Origin: Escarpia spicata | Taxonomy: Eukaryota; Annelida; Polychaeta; Sabellida; Siboglinidae | Assembly: GCA_963995525.1 (NCBI GenBank) | Contig: OZ023210.1 | Coordinates: 27,069,116-27,133,115 of the forward strand | DNA: 64,000 nucleotides | Direction of reading: 5' to 3' | Part shown: piece by piece, positions 51,601 to 57,188 of the stretch | Layout: each line of letters begins with the position of its first letter | How positions within the stretch are numbered: position 1 is the stretch's first letter | Notes under the pieces: model-generated | The model's input: the letters and a program-made list of their open reading frames with translations, nothing else | Database searches by the model: none | What the model was told of the DNA's origin: nothing | Position numbers and translations under genes: made by a program

Positions 51601-54121
51601 CACTTTCTTTTTCTAATAATGCTGCACCCAAAAACATTGTTTTAAAACAGTGTAACTACAACTCGCTTCCCTGTAAAACACATCGGCCTTCGTCGGATGA
51701 TCTTGATTGTCTGTCTCAGCATGTTTTCTTTGTGTGAGAAGCTCAGCATTGTTTGCATCTTCTCTAAGTTTCGTGTCCAGCAGCTTGAAGTAACTACAAC
51801 TGACCTGTGTTGTCTTATATTAATTTTGATCAGTTGGTATTCCATGAGCCCAATTTACAAAGAAAATAGTAAAAACAAGTAGACATAGCTGTTGTCAAGT
51901 TACATTTACTGGTTTTATGTTCACCGCAGGGACCAAAGAGAAACATGGGAACCACCCACACAAGACCATCTGTCATCCATCCGTGGCCATAAGTCTCACT
52001 ACAGCATGAACCGATCACGCCAATTGTATCTACCTGCCGAACTGAACTGAACCAAACAAAGCTGTATAACATGTTCCTTGAGACATCCAGGAATCAAAGC
52101 ATGCTAAGAATCATGACAGCAGATCTTTTTGAATGAGTTCAATATATCATTTGGTTATCCCCTCTCAGACACTTGCACCACCTGTGATGAATTCCAAGCA
52201 ACCATCAAGTTGCTGGACACGAAACTAAGAGAAGATGCCAACAATGCTGAGCTTCTCAGAGAAAGAAAGCATGCCGAGACAGACAATCAAGATCATCTGA
52301 CGAAGGCCGATGTGTTTTACAAAAGGAAATGAGAGGCAAAATTAAGGGCTCAACGGGATGACACTTTTGTGGCTATCTGTATGGACTTCCAGAAAAACTT
52401 GCATGCACCAAACAACAACTAATGTTGTGTACTACAAGCGTCATTCATGAGCTGGCTACAAACTCATCCCATTTCTATGTACACTGTATATGATGAAACT
52501 GTAGCAAAGAAGGGGTCGGACGACGTATGCTCTATGTGTCAGCATTTCAATGACAGTGCAGTTGACCCGAAGGTAACATCTTTCAGAATATTCTGTGACT
52601 CATGCACAGGTCAGAACAAGAACTATGCAGTGTTTCGGTTTCTTCACTATCTTGTGAATGTGAAAAAGCACTTCAAAGACATTAATATAACATTCCCAAT
52701 CCACGGCCATTCGTATATGGAGTGCGACAAGCAGTTTGGGCACATCAACCAAAAGACTTCGGCTGAAACCCCCTCCGACTGGTGGAAGGAATTCAGAACC
52801 TGCCGCTGAGAGAATCGTACTCCGGTCCGTGGAAGCAAATCGTCATGACACGTAAGAAGAGTACCAGCTCCATTCCTCGTGTCAATGAGAAGCCATACAA
52901 CAAGCAGCTACCACTCTCCGTGGCAACGTTCAATGACTTACAGTCTCTGACAGAGTTCTGTAGCTCAGCGCAAAAGCTTTTTATTCATCCCTGCGTAGTA
53001 CTGCAGATATTGTATCAGACGATGACGACGTTGAGTAGACAGCATACACACATCATCCATGTGATGTGAACTTTGTGGCTTTTGTAACTTTGTGAAATAA
53101 ATTCTACTTTTTTAAAAGTATTTGTCGCTGTCATCAGTATTGCATTACCTATTCTTGTGGTAAAATGATCAGTCCCCTTGCCCAATAAAAATACTTTAAA
53201 ATGCTAATTCATTGTCAGAAAATGACCGTAATGTCCCAGAAGAGTCAACCAGAACAAAAAGTTTTTAGTTAACTTTTGGATGGTTTGAAAAAAGGTTCTC
53301 AAAAGTTTAAATTTGCTTTATTTCAAAATGGTCCATGACTGATTCTGATCGTTTTTCCATACATATATATATATATATAAATATCTTGTCACATCTTGAA
53401 TTGGTATGACATTAACCCAAAAACCTGGGAATTTGAGGCTCTGTCTCGTACCAGTTGGTGGTCGATCACTCAAAAAAGACACAAAGACGTTCAATGACCA
53501 GCAGCCGTAGCCAAATCATGTGACAGTGAAGATTAGATTGTTCAAAATAAATAAAGTTAAAACATAAGAATAAATAAATTAAAATATAAGATAATTGAGC
53601 AGTGGAGACATCAATATATTAAAAAATAGTTAAAATGTTACAATAGCTAAATTAGTTAAGATAAATTACAAAATCCATCAGCTAAAATAAGTTGCTAATT
53701 AATTTTTTTTTTTAAATATCAAGATGTTAAAACAAGTTAGACTGAGTAATAAAATATATATTGTGTATGTTAAAATAATAAGGATTTGCTTTAAGATCAA
53801 TTAAGACAGGTAAAATAATTAAATTATATACATAAATGTATATATATATTATACATCACAATTTCAAAATCATCAACAAAATTTCAAGTCAAATTTGACA
53901 CTGACTTTGTGCGTGTTATTGAGATACCATATGTGCATGTGTTGCAGGTGTCGAAGCGTATGGACAAATTGATACAAGACAAGGGCATCGAGCCCATTCC
54001 TCCCCTCCCCCAAAAGAAGCAGCAGCCTGGCACCAACCTACATAAAAAACCCATGAAGTCCCCATCCTACCCCACTCAATCAGACCCCCCCAAGCTGGTG
54101 CCCAGGACGCGACACTCATGA
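29955..54121 (+). CDS. PIK3AP1: BCAP/PIK3AP1-like signalling adaptor (TIR-DBB-ankyrin), 12 exons
   Basis: Joined exons give 644 codons from ATG 29960 to TGA 54119-54121, with every junction in phase. Residues about 1-130 form a TIR-like fold ([46 protein letters not shown]). An acidic linker ([11 protein letters not shown]) follows, then the DBB region (about 195-330), an ankyrin-type segment with [14 protein letters not shown] (335-348), two YxxM motifs (YELM 402-405, YMDM 449-452), a helical segment (470-545) and a proline tail with PIPPLP (603-608). In vertebrates BCAP is phosphorylated on YxxM motifs and brings PI3-kinase p85 to membrane receptors; its TIR domain links it to Toll-like receptor signalling. 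BANK1 shares the architecture, so this could be the single invertebrate ancestor of both; the YxxM motifs favour BCAP naming. Human BCAP is longer (about 805 residues). Confidence 0.92.
30598..30706. repeat. (GT)n/(GCGT)n microsatellite in intron 1
   Basis: GTGTGT and GTGCGTGC runs begin 35 bp after the exon 1 donor and continue to about 30706 with GCATGC interruptions. The open frame through it is a run-on of exon 1. Confidence 0.95.
30803..30932 (+). CDS. Exon 2: start of the DBB region
   Basis: Acceptor TTCATGTTACAG, donor CCAG|GTAAAC. 130 bp, phase 0 in and phase 1 out. Encodes [29 protein letters not shown] and YTVCFIAP, a beta-rich start of the Dof/BCAP/BANK region, which in relatives mediates dimerisation and repression of the TIR domain. 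Confidence 0.9.
31125..31680 (-). repeat. Foldback-family copy lacking the tRNA-like segment
   Basis: Inverted relative to 18690-19560. It runs from TTCCACATTTTATGCTG through GGGTCGAAACGAGCGTCAG, ACACCAATAAACAT, TTGTATCCAGCTACAGAAA and ATATCGATATAT, then passes directly into TTTGCCACAAAAATG and ATAACGATGTTTCTAAATTT. In the 18-19 kb copy about 300 bp, including the tRNA-like segment, stand between ATATCGATATAT and TTTGCCACAAAAATG. Only one arm is present here. Confidence 0.8.
31681..32276. other. Intron 2, unassigned part
   Basis: AT-rich intronic DNA; GGGCTTCCTTGTCC near 31826 loosely resembles AAGGAAGCC words at 16530 and 57550, possibly an old dispersed repeat. Nothing firm. Confidence 0.35.
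32277..32437. repeat. Dispersed repeat, inverted partner of 24322-24490
   Basis: CTCTTCCCAATTTGCCATTC, GCCAAACTGAGAATAT, CTGTAACTACTAAAA and CGTGGTGCACTTTATGGC match the reverse complement of 24322-24490 in order. Confidence 0.75.
32875..33000. repeat. Dispersed repeat, relative of 47210-47340
   Basis: GGTCGCA, TGTTAAGCATTA, GG(A/T)GGGGTG and GGGGAAA words occur in the same order and spacing in both places. Moderately diverged; family unknown; both copies are intronic. Confidence 0.55.
33185..33305 (-). repeat. Dispersed copy of the 28.3-kb tandem unit
   Basis: Reverse complement contains AGAATGATTCAATCAAATA, GTGGCAGTGCCCAAAGATGT (in part) and AGAGATAAAGTTGCTGAACG, matching the third unit of 28281-28745 best. 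Confidence 0.75.
33788..35000. repeat. Segmental duplication, copy A
   Basis: Starts GAAGAGTTGACATAGTTC, includes the LINE RT fragment (33845-34560) and, after other DNA, a flank with TGAACAATCACTAAGGATTA, TGCCACCCACTTGG-like and GGACACTGTCACTCACAGTG to about 34990. All of these recur in the same order at 35334-36000. Copy A is longer by about 550 bp of RT upstream sequence and spacer. Confidence 0.85.
33845..34560 (-). pseudogene. LINE reverse transcriptase fragment (DYKKAFD type)
   Basis: From 34550 downward: WCIGIIKPI, a T/A-run break, [53 protein letters not shown], then open from 34254: [77 protein letters not shown] corresponds to the usual GVRQGENLSP. It stops before YADD. This is a different LINE clade from the L2-type copies; clade not assigned. 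It lies in intron 2 of the host gene in the opposite orientation. Confidence 0.85.
35334..36000. repeat. Segmental duplication, copy B (deleted form)
   Basis: Matches copy A from GAAGAGTTGACATAGTTC through the RT fragment (35403-35780) and then, without the intervening DNA, the TGAACAATCACTAAGG to GACCATGAATCAGTGG flank. Identity is high (around 95% by eye in the RT part). Compared with copy A, a piece of RT ([10 protein letters not shown] to NDFKHSV) is missing as well. Confidence 0.85.
35403..35780 (-). pseudogene. LINE reverse transcriptase fragment, duplicated copy
   Basis: [60 protein letters not shown] and [17 protein letters not shown] correspond to the same residues at 33.9-34.25 kb. 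The catalytic-strand aspartate pattern changes from FIDYKKAFD to FINYKKAFD. The frame then skips to [11 protein letters not shown], showing an internal deletion. Confidence 0.85.
36001..36620. other. Intron 2, unassigned part
   Basis: No gene. TAGACCCCTGTTAA at 36109 also appears at 33505, so older repeats are present. The remainder is anonymous intronic DNA. Confidence 0.35.
36621..37540. repeat. 23-bp minisatellite, about 30 units, interrupted once
   Basis: Unit CAAACTTATG(A/C)GAC(C/T)(G/C)T(C/T)CCTAA; period exactly 23 bp over long runs (for example 36961 to 36984). Variants alternate (GAGACC, GCGACC, TGTGACC; CCCTAA, CCTGA), giving higher-order patches. The first one and a half units (36627-36660) are separated from the rest (36892-37540) by an inserted LINE tail. 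Lies in intron 2. Confidence 0.95.
36661..36890 (-). mobile_element. LINE 3' tail inserted into the 23-bp minisatellite
   Basis: Begins with ATAATAATAATAA and continues AGATAACTTCTGTTGCGCC, AAACCAAGCTCAGAGGCGC, resembling the ATT-repeat plus GCGC-rich 3' ends of L2-type elements in minus orientation. Array sequence (CAAACTTAT) stands immediately on both sides, so the insertion came after the array had formed. About 230 bp; no coding part. Confidence 0.75.
37541..37872. other. Intron 2, unassigned part
   Basis: AT-rich; nothing recognised. Confidence 0.35.
37873..38077. repeat. Intronic tandem duplication, first copy
   Basis: CTGCCATATCTGGGTACTC, TCAACTTACATGATATAT, GTGGTTGAGGGGA, ACATTTTATTTAAGTC, TAGTTTCTTCC and ACATTTGTTCATATTCAGTT are repeated from 38078 onward, the second copy being split by the insertion at 38191-39227. 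An AT microsatellite is present only in this copy. Confidence 0.8.
38078..39305. repeat. Intronic tandem duplication, second copy, split by an insertion
   Basis: 38078-38190 (CTGGGCACTTCCCTGAGTTG, GTGGTTGAGGAGAG, ACATTTTATATAAGTC) and 39228-39305 (TTCTAGTTTCTTCCCG, CATTTGTTCATATTCAGTTG) together reproduce the first copy at 37873-38077. The second part ends close to the exon 3 acceptor at 39328. Confidence 0.8.
38191..39227. mobile_element. hAT-like non-autonomous DNA transposon
   Basis: Ends CAGGGTCC at 38191 and GGACCCTG at 39227, the CAGGG-type terminal repeat of many hAT elements. Both sub-ends are rich in CCTTGAA words (CCTTGAAATCCTTGAAAACC left; ACCTTGAAATAGCCTTGAAT right, pointing inward). 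Flanks CTTCTAA and CTTCTAG form a probable 7-bp target duplication (hAT: 8 bp). The site is validated by the uninterrupted first copy of the duplication. No transposase seen in 1037 bp. Confidence 0.8.
39329..39438 (+). CDS. Exon 3: DBB region, with GC donor
   Basis: Acceptor TCATCCACAG; starts in phase 1 so that the junction codon is GAG. Encodes [16 protein letters not shown] and [20 protein letters not shown]. The end is CAG|GCAAGT: the exon must stop at 39438 because the next exon begins in phase 0; the nearest GT (39443) gives phase 1 and would break the frame. Confidence 0.88.
39627..39814 (+). repeat. pogo-like MITE, copy 2
   Basis: TA|CAGTCGAACCTCATTTTATG ... GAATAGTGAGGGTCCACTG|TA. 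Terminal inverted repeats start CAGT and a TA duplication flanks it, as expected for Tc1/mariner-pogo group elements. 188 bp; the interior (AAGGTCACCCTAGGATAC, CCCAAATTATTTCTG) matches 55321-55503. Confidence 0.85.
40169..40313 (+). CDS. Exon 4: end of the DBB region
   Basis: Acceptor CACCTTCAG, donor AGTA|GTAAGA (chosen over GT at 40311 because it matches the donor consensus and gives phase 1, needed by exon 5). Encodes [20 protein letters not shown] and [18 protein letters not shown]. The helical content suits the end of the DBB domain before the ankyrin segment. Confidence 0.88.
40867..41069 (+). CDS. Exon 5: ankyrin-type segment
   Basis: Acceptor CTTGCCACAG, donor ATG|GTAGGA; phase 1 in, phase 0 out. 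Encodes [40 protein letters not shown] and [26 protein letters not shown] is the family's most conserved string and aligns without gaps with vertebrate BCAP. This exon alone identifies the gene. Confidence 0.95.
41765..41846 (+). CDS. Exon 6: first YxxM motif
   Basis: Acceptor TTATGTTCTCAG, donor ATT|GTAAGT; 82 bp, phase 0 in and 1 out. Encodes [14 protein letters not shown] and [17 protein letters not shown] is a YxxM motif; several further tyrosines are in acidic context, suiting phosphorylation. Confidence 0.88.
42167..43385. mobile_element. pogo/Tigger-like non-autonomous element, 1.2 kb
   Basis: Left end TAGTCGCGCCTCGTTATGCG, right end inverted CAGTCGCACCTCGTTATAAC; both continue with CGGGG, CCAC and AATCC(G/A)C(G/A)TTATAA in mirror order for about 90 bp. 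TA stands outside both ends. CAGTCG-ACCTCGTTAT ends are typical of pogo/Tigger-group transposons. No transposase frame inside. Lies in intron 6. Confidence 0.8.
43704..44010 (+). repeat. tRNA-headed SINE, intron 6
   Basis: Head: GGGGCGCAGTGGCTAGAGCA with an A box (GTGGCTAGAGC) and, about 35 bp later, a B box (CGGGTCCAAATCC), as in tRNA-derived SINEs. Body: GAGTACCTGGGTATAGACAG, GTGTACGAATAGTCTT, GCATTGCTGAATGC, GAACAGGTCTGCAAGGGAG, and a tail with AAAGCCCTTTGAGCAGTATG. The body recurs at 12556-12725. It ends about 30 bp upstream of the exon 7 acceptor. Confidence 0.8.
44040..44156 (+). CDS. Exon 7: second YxxM motif
   Basis: Acceptor GTTATATTCAG, donor CCAA|GTAGGT; phase 1 in and out. Encodes [20 protein letters not shown] and [23 protein letters not shown] is a strong p85 SH2 site (YxxM), the defining functional motif of BCAP. 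Confidence 0.9.
44304..44371. repeat. 34-bp direct duplication at the start of the RTE fragment
   Basis: Two adjacent copies of TAAAATATCGATGTCAGATG plus ATGTGCGAG, differing at one or two positions. Could be a target or template-switch scar of the LINE insertion. Confidence 0.85.
44390..45335 (+). pseudogene. RTE-type LINE reverse transcriptase, 5'-truncated, intron 7
   Basis: Open 44415-44903: [19 protein letters not shown] and [11 protein letters not shown] (catalytic FADD intact), [29 protein letters not shown] frame change near 44900 leads to 44934-45326: [52 protein letters not shown] and [23 protein letters not shown] and [11 protein letters not shown] are typical of RTE-clade LINEs. 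A 34-bp direct duplication lies just upstream at 44304-44371. Same orientation as the host gene. Confidence 0.88.
45487..45640 (+). pseudogene. Second LINE RT fragment with two in-frame stops
   Basis: The + strand reads [17 protein letters not shown], stop, [21 protein letters not shown], stop, GCVLSPNLF. Both stops stand where related LINEs have glutamine (WEQTAAVR and RQGCVLSP), i.e. CAA/CAG changed to TAA. Distinct from the RTE copy just upstream because the same RT region is represented in both. Confidence 0.8.
46041..46195 (+). CDS. Exon 8: helical region
   Basis: Acceptor GCATGCGACAG, donor CAG|GTGAGT; phase 1 in, 0 out. Encodes [40 protein letters not shown] and [12 protein letters not shown]. 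Corresponds in position to the TPGQRQL...HFKEW region of vertebrate BCAP. Confidence 0.88.
46489..46555 (+). repeat. Tandem duplicate of the exon 9 start (pseudo-exon)
   Basis: TACTGTTTTATAG, AACCTGCACAAACTGAAGGA, GGAACTACAGTTGTGGG and TGTAATCTGGT are a diverged copy of the intron end and first 45 bp of exon 9 that follow directly. The copy keeps a splice acceptor (TTTTATAG) but runs into TAA after 14 codons and has no donor. Confidence 0.8.
46579..46731 (+). CDS. Exon 9: helical region
   Basis: Acceptor TACTTTTGTAG, donor AGG|GTATGC; 153 bp, phase 0 both sides. Encodes [40 protein letters not shown] and SPYYNTR. Leucine- and charge-rich, likely coiled. Confidence 0.85.
47210..47340. repeat. 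Dispersed repeat, relative of 32875-33000
   Basis: GGCGGTCGCATCAGTTTACA, TATGTTAAGCATTACATGGG, GGTGGGGTGCTTTGG and TTATGGGGAAAA correspond in order to 32875-33000. Intron 9. Confidence 0.55.
47341..48789. other. Intron 9, unassigned part
   Basis: AT-rich; several short frames without motifs. Nothing recognised. Confidence 0.35.
48790..48942. repeat. 51-bp tandem repeat, three copies
   Basis: Units start ACATTGTTTT at 48790, 48841 and 48892 and contain GGCGATGCA-TACACAACATA. 51 is a multiple of three, so the open frame through it ([17 protein letters not shown] repeated) is a repeat artefact. Confidence 0.95.
49059..49093 (+). CDS. Exon 10: small exon (tentative)
   Basis: Acceptor TGCTGTTGATAG, donor CAG|GTGACT. 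35 bp, phase 0 in, 2 out; encodes [12 protein letters not shown] with the junction codon. Accepted because its phase exactly complements the next small exon and the peptide is basic/proline-bearing like the tail. Transcript evidence is needed. Confidence 0.55.
49710..49737 (+). CDS. Exon 11: small exon (tentative)
   Basis: Follows TTTTTCTTCTGCAGAG, with a long polypyrimidine tract; donor CCA|GTGAGT. Read after exon 10 it begins at 49710 (phase 2 in); if exon 10 is skipped the acceptor at 49707 also keeps frame, adding two bases. Encodes ASGMQRNRP. Confidence 0.6.
50840..51446. repeat. 32-bp minisatellite inside the transposase-like frame, 19 units
   Basis: Unit GGGACGTTTAGTCACTTTGA plus GAGTATGAGGGA; 19 counted units, mostly 32 bp with some of 29-31. 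The reading frame before it (start positions divisible by three) and after it (remainder one) differ, so the array has shifted the frame. Confidence 0.95.
51527..51929 (+). other. Intron within the transposase-like gene
   Basis: Donor CCGCAG|GTAAGC and acceptor TTCACCGCAG|GGACC join SLATAG to [12 protein letters not shown] in phase 1. 403 bp, AT-rich, without motifs. Confidence 0.65.
53361..53947. other. Intron 11, AT-rich tail before the last exon
   Basis: Mostly A/T with TTAAAATA words and a TA microsatellite at 53362-53380 and 53840-53852. No gene. Ends with GTGCATGTGTTGCAG, the acceptor of exon 12. Confidence 0.45.
53948..54121 (+). CDS. Exon 12: proline-rich tail and stop
   Basis: Acceptor GTGTTGCAG; phase 0. 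Encodes [20 protein letters not shown] then PQKKQQPG and [29 protein letters not shown] is a plausible SH3 ligand; vertebrate BCAP also ends in proline-rich PPVPPR motifs. Stop TGA at 54119-54121. Confidence 0.88.
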   Translation: MSKRMDKLIQDKGIEPIPPLPQKKQQPGTNLHKKPMKSPSYPTQSDPPKLVPRTRHS

Positions 54122-54400
54122 TGTCAACAACCTCTCCTCTGTACAGTTAGACATGCATAAGGATGCTGGTTTCAGGCCAATATAATCACTTCATATATTA
54201 TATGTGATTTACATATTGGTATGTTATGTATTATGTTGGCTAATGTAATCATTCCATACATATGTGAGCCCCCAATAAGTAGAGTGGGGGCTGGGCCCTC
54301 AATATTTGGTGTAGTTTGTTGATGTTTTCGGTCGGCGTCAGTGGTGGTGCAGTTGGAGGCTCCTGACAAAAATTCCCAACAGTACAACCTTCGAAATGTG

Positions 54401-54590
54401 AAAATCTCCAACACCATCACCCCTCGACACCGCAGAAAATCTCCAACACCATCACCCCTCGACACCGCAGAAAATCTCCAACACCATCACCCCTCGACAC
54501 TGCAGAAAATCTCCAACACCATCACCCCTCGACACCGCAGAAAATCTCCAACACCATCACCCCTCGACACCGAAGAAAATCTCCAACATT
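54401..54590. repeat. 35-bp minisatellite, five units plus a partial one, 3' of the stop codon
   Basis: Unit AAAATCTCCAACACCATCAC plus CCCTCGACACCGCAG; starts at 54401, 54436, 54471, 54506 and 54541. Nearly identical units. About 280 bp after the stop codon of the BCAP-like gene, hence probably in its 3' UTR. Confidence 0.95.
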
Positions 54591-55320
54591 ACTCCCCTCT
54601 CTTCTTCCGATGTCATGTCAGACAGCAGAAACTGCTGAGGCTTCAGCTGTAGATTAGCATGCCAACATTCACCACGTCCTGATACCTATGTGTATATTAT
54701 ATATATAATATATATTGGACTTTCACAATAAGGAACACATTGAGACTCGGTCACTGTTCCTTATATATGATATTACTTATATCCCTGGGTACATAAACAG
54801 TGCAGGCTCAAAGAGGGATTTCAAAGTTGTTACTTATAAGCAGATGTTCCTGATATCTGATGTCATCATAGTGAGAGGCAACTGTTTTAAGTCATCAGCA
54901 ATTTCTTCCCCCCTTGGTAATTGCATATCTAAATCTCCCAAGCTGTTTCATCTCATTCATGTCTTTTCATTGTTTTGTTATTTTTGCATCTTGTCTGTGC
55001 TTCATAGTGTGTTTGTTTGTTAACTTCTTGAAGCTGTATCTACTTTTCAAGGGAGTATTTTTGTTTTTTCTAAGAATTGTTCGGATTTGATTTGATGATA
55101 CATTTTTGTCATTCATTTCTTCATGTGTTTTGTCGTTTGAAAAATCCCTTAATTTTTCATTTATTTCCTTTGAGCTCATACTCCCAGGTTTGCATTTTGA
55201 CCTAATGCATTCATTGCTGATTTGCTGTTGGTTAGTTTTTTTGTGTCATTACTTTTCCTTTCAAAAATACAATTACATGTATATATATAATATATGTATG
55301 TGTATATATATATATACATA

Positions 55321-55503
55321 TAGTGGAACCTTTACGGTCACCTCGGTAATACAGCCACTTCTCAATTAAGGTCACCCTAGAACAATCTCAAATTATTTCC
55401 ACATACAGTAAAGTATAGGATATTAGTCCCGCTAATATGGCCACTTTGCTAGTCAAGTCACTTGTCCAGTCCCAAAGGTGACTTTAATAGCGAGGTCCCA
55501 CTG
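55321..55503 (+). repeat. pogo-like MITE, copy 3
   Basis: TA|TAGTGGAACCTTTACGGTCA ... TTAATAGCGAGGTCCCACTG|TA. Interior AAGGTCACCCTAGAACAATC, CTCAAATTATTTCCA and GTATAGGATATTAGTCCC match copy 2 at 39627-39814. The first base of the left end is T instead of C. Confidence 0.85.
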
Positions 55504-55812
55504 TATATAATATATACTTATATGGTAATTCATGTAATTCCAGTTTATTATACATGTTGCAACATTTCACAATATGGTTTATTGCAGTGCAATCAAGCTT
55601 AAGTATGTCTGGTGCTCAATTTCTGCTGCCAGCTTCATTAATCGGATGCACAAACTAACTGCGTACCACTGCGCTATTTTATTGTTGATCTGTAGAGCAA
55701 AACTATGGTATACATAATACATTTCTTTAAATATGGAGTTGTACACATCAGTTTTTTTATAGACTGTTACCTGTGCAGAATGTTTGTAATGAAATATCTA
55801 CTTTTGCAACTG

Positions 55813-55818
55813 AATAAA
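55813..55818 (+). terminator. Candidate polyadenylation signal AATAAA
   Basis: AATAAA in CAACTGAATAAAGTTATGG, followed by T-rich sequence. It lies 1.7 kb after the stop codon of the BCAP-like gene; other AATAAA-like sites are at 56770. Which one is used cannot be told from sequence. Confidence 0.35.
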
Positions 55819-56829
55819 GTTATGGTGTTTTTGCTATTAGATCTAATGTATTTTAGTATAATTATACATATTGTTTGTTACAAATGTTTTCCGTGGAACA
55901 ATCACAGAAGTAATGTTTTGTGCGAGAATCTGCACTGGTACTGTTATATATATTAAAATACCTTCCCGACATCTGAAGGATCGGAAACTCTGCTTTAGAA
56001 ACAAGTATCTCTAAAACTAAGACTGGTTGAAAGGTTGGAAATGTCACGTGTTCAACTAAGGTTATGTGACGGTTGTACTGAAACGAATGTGTTTTCATAA
56101 ACGTGGGCAAATTTGTGTCAAGACACTGCCATATTGTGGATGACTTGAACAAGGTTTGTGTTATTGTGGAACTGAACCTCATTCGTGTGAATTGTTGGCT
56201 GTGCAATTGATCTCCAAGGAACATACACACGACTTGCCTTATTGTATTAAGCAATGCATCGTGCTACAGTGTTTTAGATCTCGTTTGCCCCTAGGTATAT
56301 AGCAGACTTACCAAGTTGTTATATTTGTATTATATAAGTAGAATGACGGGCCTAATGATTGCAATTGTGTAGCTTCTGCTGCAAAAAACATTGCTCAAGA
56401 AAGTTGTAGCAATGGTGTAATTATAAACTGTCAACAAATTTTAAAGTATGAAGATGAATGTTAGTACTCGGATCAAACATGTTACAGCTGCTCTATTTAA
56501 ACATATAAAATACCTAAAGAACATAAGATTGGTTTTATGGTATTCCATTTGTGTGCCAGTCAACTCATGTGAACACATTTGTCTTCCAACACAGTGATTT
56601 CCTTTACGTCAATATAATGTTGAATAACATGCATGCTTTCCACAGTTTTGAATGGAATAGCCAAAAACATGTCAAGTGTTTGTAGACTATATATCCGCTA
56701 TTATAGCATTTATAATTTTGATGTTAATTTGTTATGATATTGTGCGAACATTCCATGCACTTGATCGCAATAATAAAGAGTATATATCCGTAACTTGTGC
56801 TTGTTGTTGATCTTACGTTTCTTTGGTAA
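55819..56829. other. Unassigned stretch downstream of the BCAP-like gene
   Basis: Non-coding; could contain the rest of the 3' UTR. No motif recognised. Confidence 0.4.
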
Positions 56830-57188
56830 TTGACCTATCCATCACGTGACCTGTTCCGTTGCAAAAATACAGTCAAGCCATCAAAATGGATGCCTGACAA
56901 ATGGAGCGTTCGGTTATTCCACCGTATATTTTATCAATATGTTTTTTACCCAAAACGTTTTCTTTATAATAACAAAAACACAAAGTTGTTCGAGCGGATG
57001 TCATATAGTATTAATGTAAAGGCCGGGACACACTGGCACTTTTTGCCAGACCAGACCAACAGTTGAGGTCATGCAGAAATTCAACAAAGAATACGATGAG
57101 TGTACAAACGCTCCATGTGTTCGGCATCCAATTTTCATGGCTAGACGGATTTGTTGCTAGGCAACAAGTCACGTCATGGATAGGTCAA
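56830..57188. repeat. MITE with about 85-bp terminal inverted repeats
   Basis: Left TTGACCTATCCAT(C)ACGTGAC ... GCCATCAAAATGGATGCC, ACA-ATGGAGCGTT; right, inverted, TTGACCTATCCATGACGTGA ... GCCATGAAAATTGGATGCC, ACACATGGAGCGTT. About 80% match across the arms, loop about 190 bp. A TA or AA duplication may flank it but is not decisive. Confidence 0.85.

Larger units (their letters stand above)
50560..53069 (+). pseudogene. Transposase-like gene (DUF7869-like), disrupted
   Basis: Blocks in order: [19 protein letters not shown] and [20 protein letters not shown] (50604-50840); after the minisatellite, [20 protein letters not shown] up to 51526; a GT-AG intron 51527-51929 (GCAG|GTAAGC ... CACCGCAG|GG, phase 1); [40 protein letters not shown] (52130-52200); [47 protein letters not shown] and [18 protein letters not shown] (52447-52760). 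The DSCTGQNKN and HSYMECD blocks belong to a DDE-like domain widespread in invertebrate transposon proteins. Several stops and frameshifts break it. Confidence 0.8.
50193..53360. mobile_element. 3.2-kb DNA transposon with perfect 21-bp TIRs, intron 11
   Basis: ATGGAAAAACGATCAGAATC at 50193 and its exact reverse complement ending at 53360; with one further base the match is 21/21, and weaker similarity (TTT-ATAAATAAA) extends inward. Both ends abut TA-rich microsatellites, so a target duplication cannot be read. Inside is a broken transposase-like gene on the + strand (50604-53070) with an intron and a 19-unit minisatellite. Family not identified by name. Confidence 0.85.

Noticed and set aside
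54341..54652. 103-codon frame after the BCAP-like stop codon
   Set aside because: It is the translation of a 35-bp minisatellite, most likely 3' UTR.
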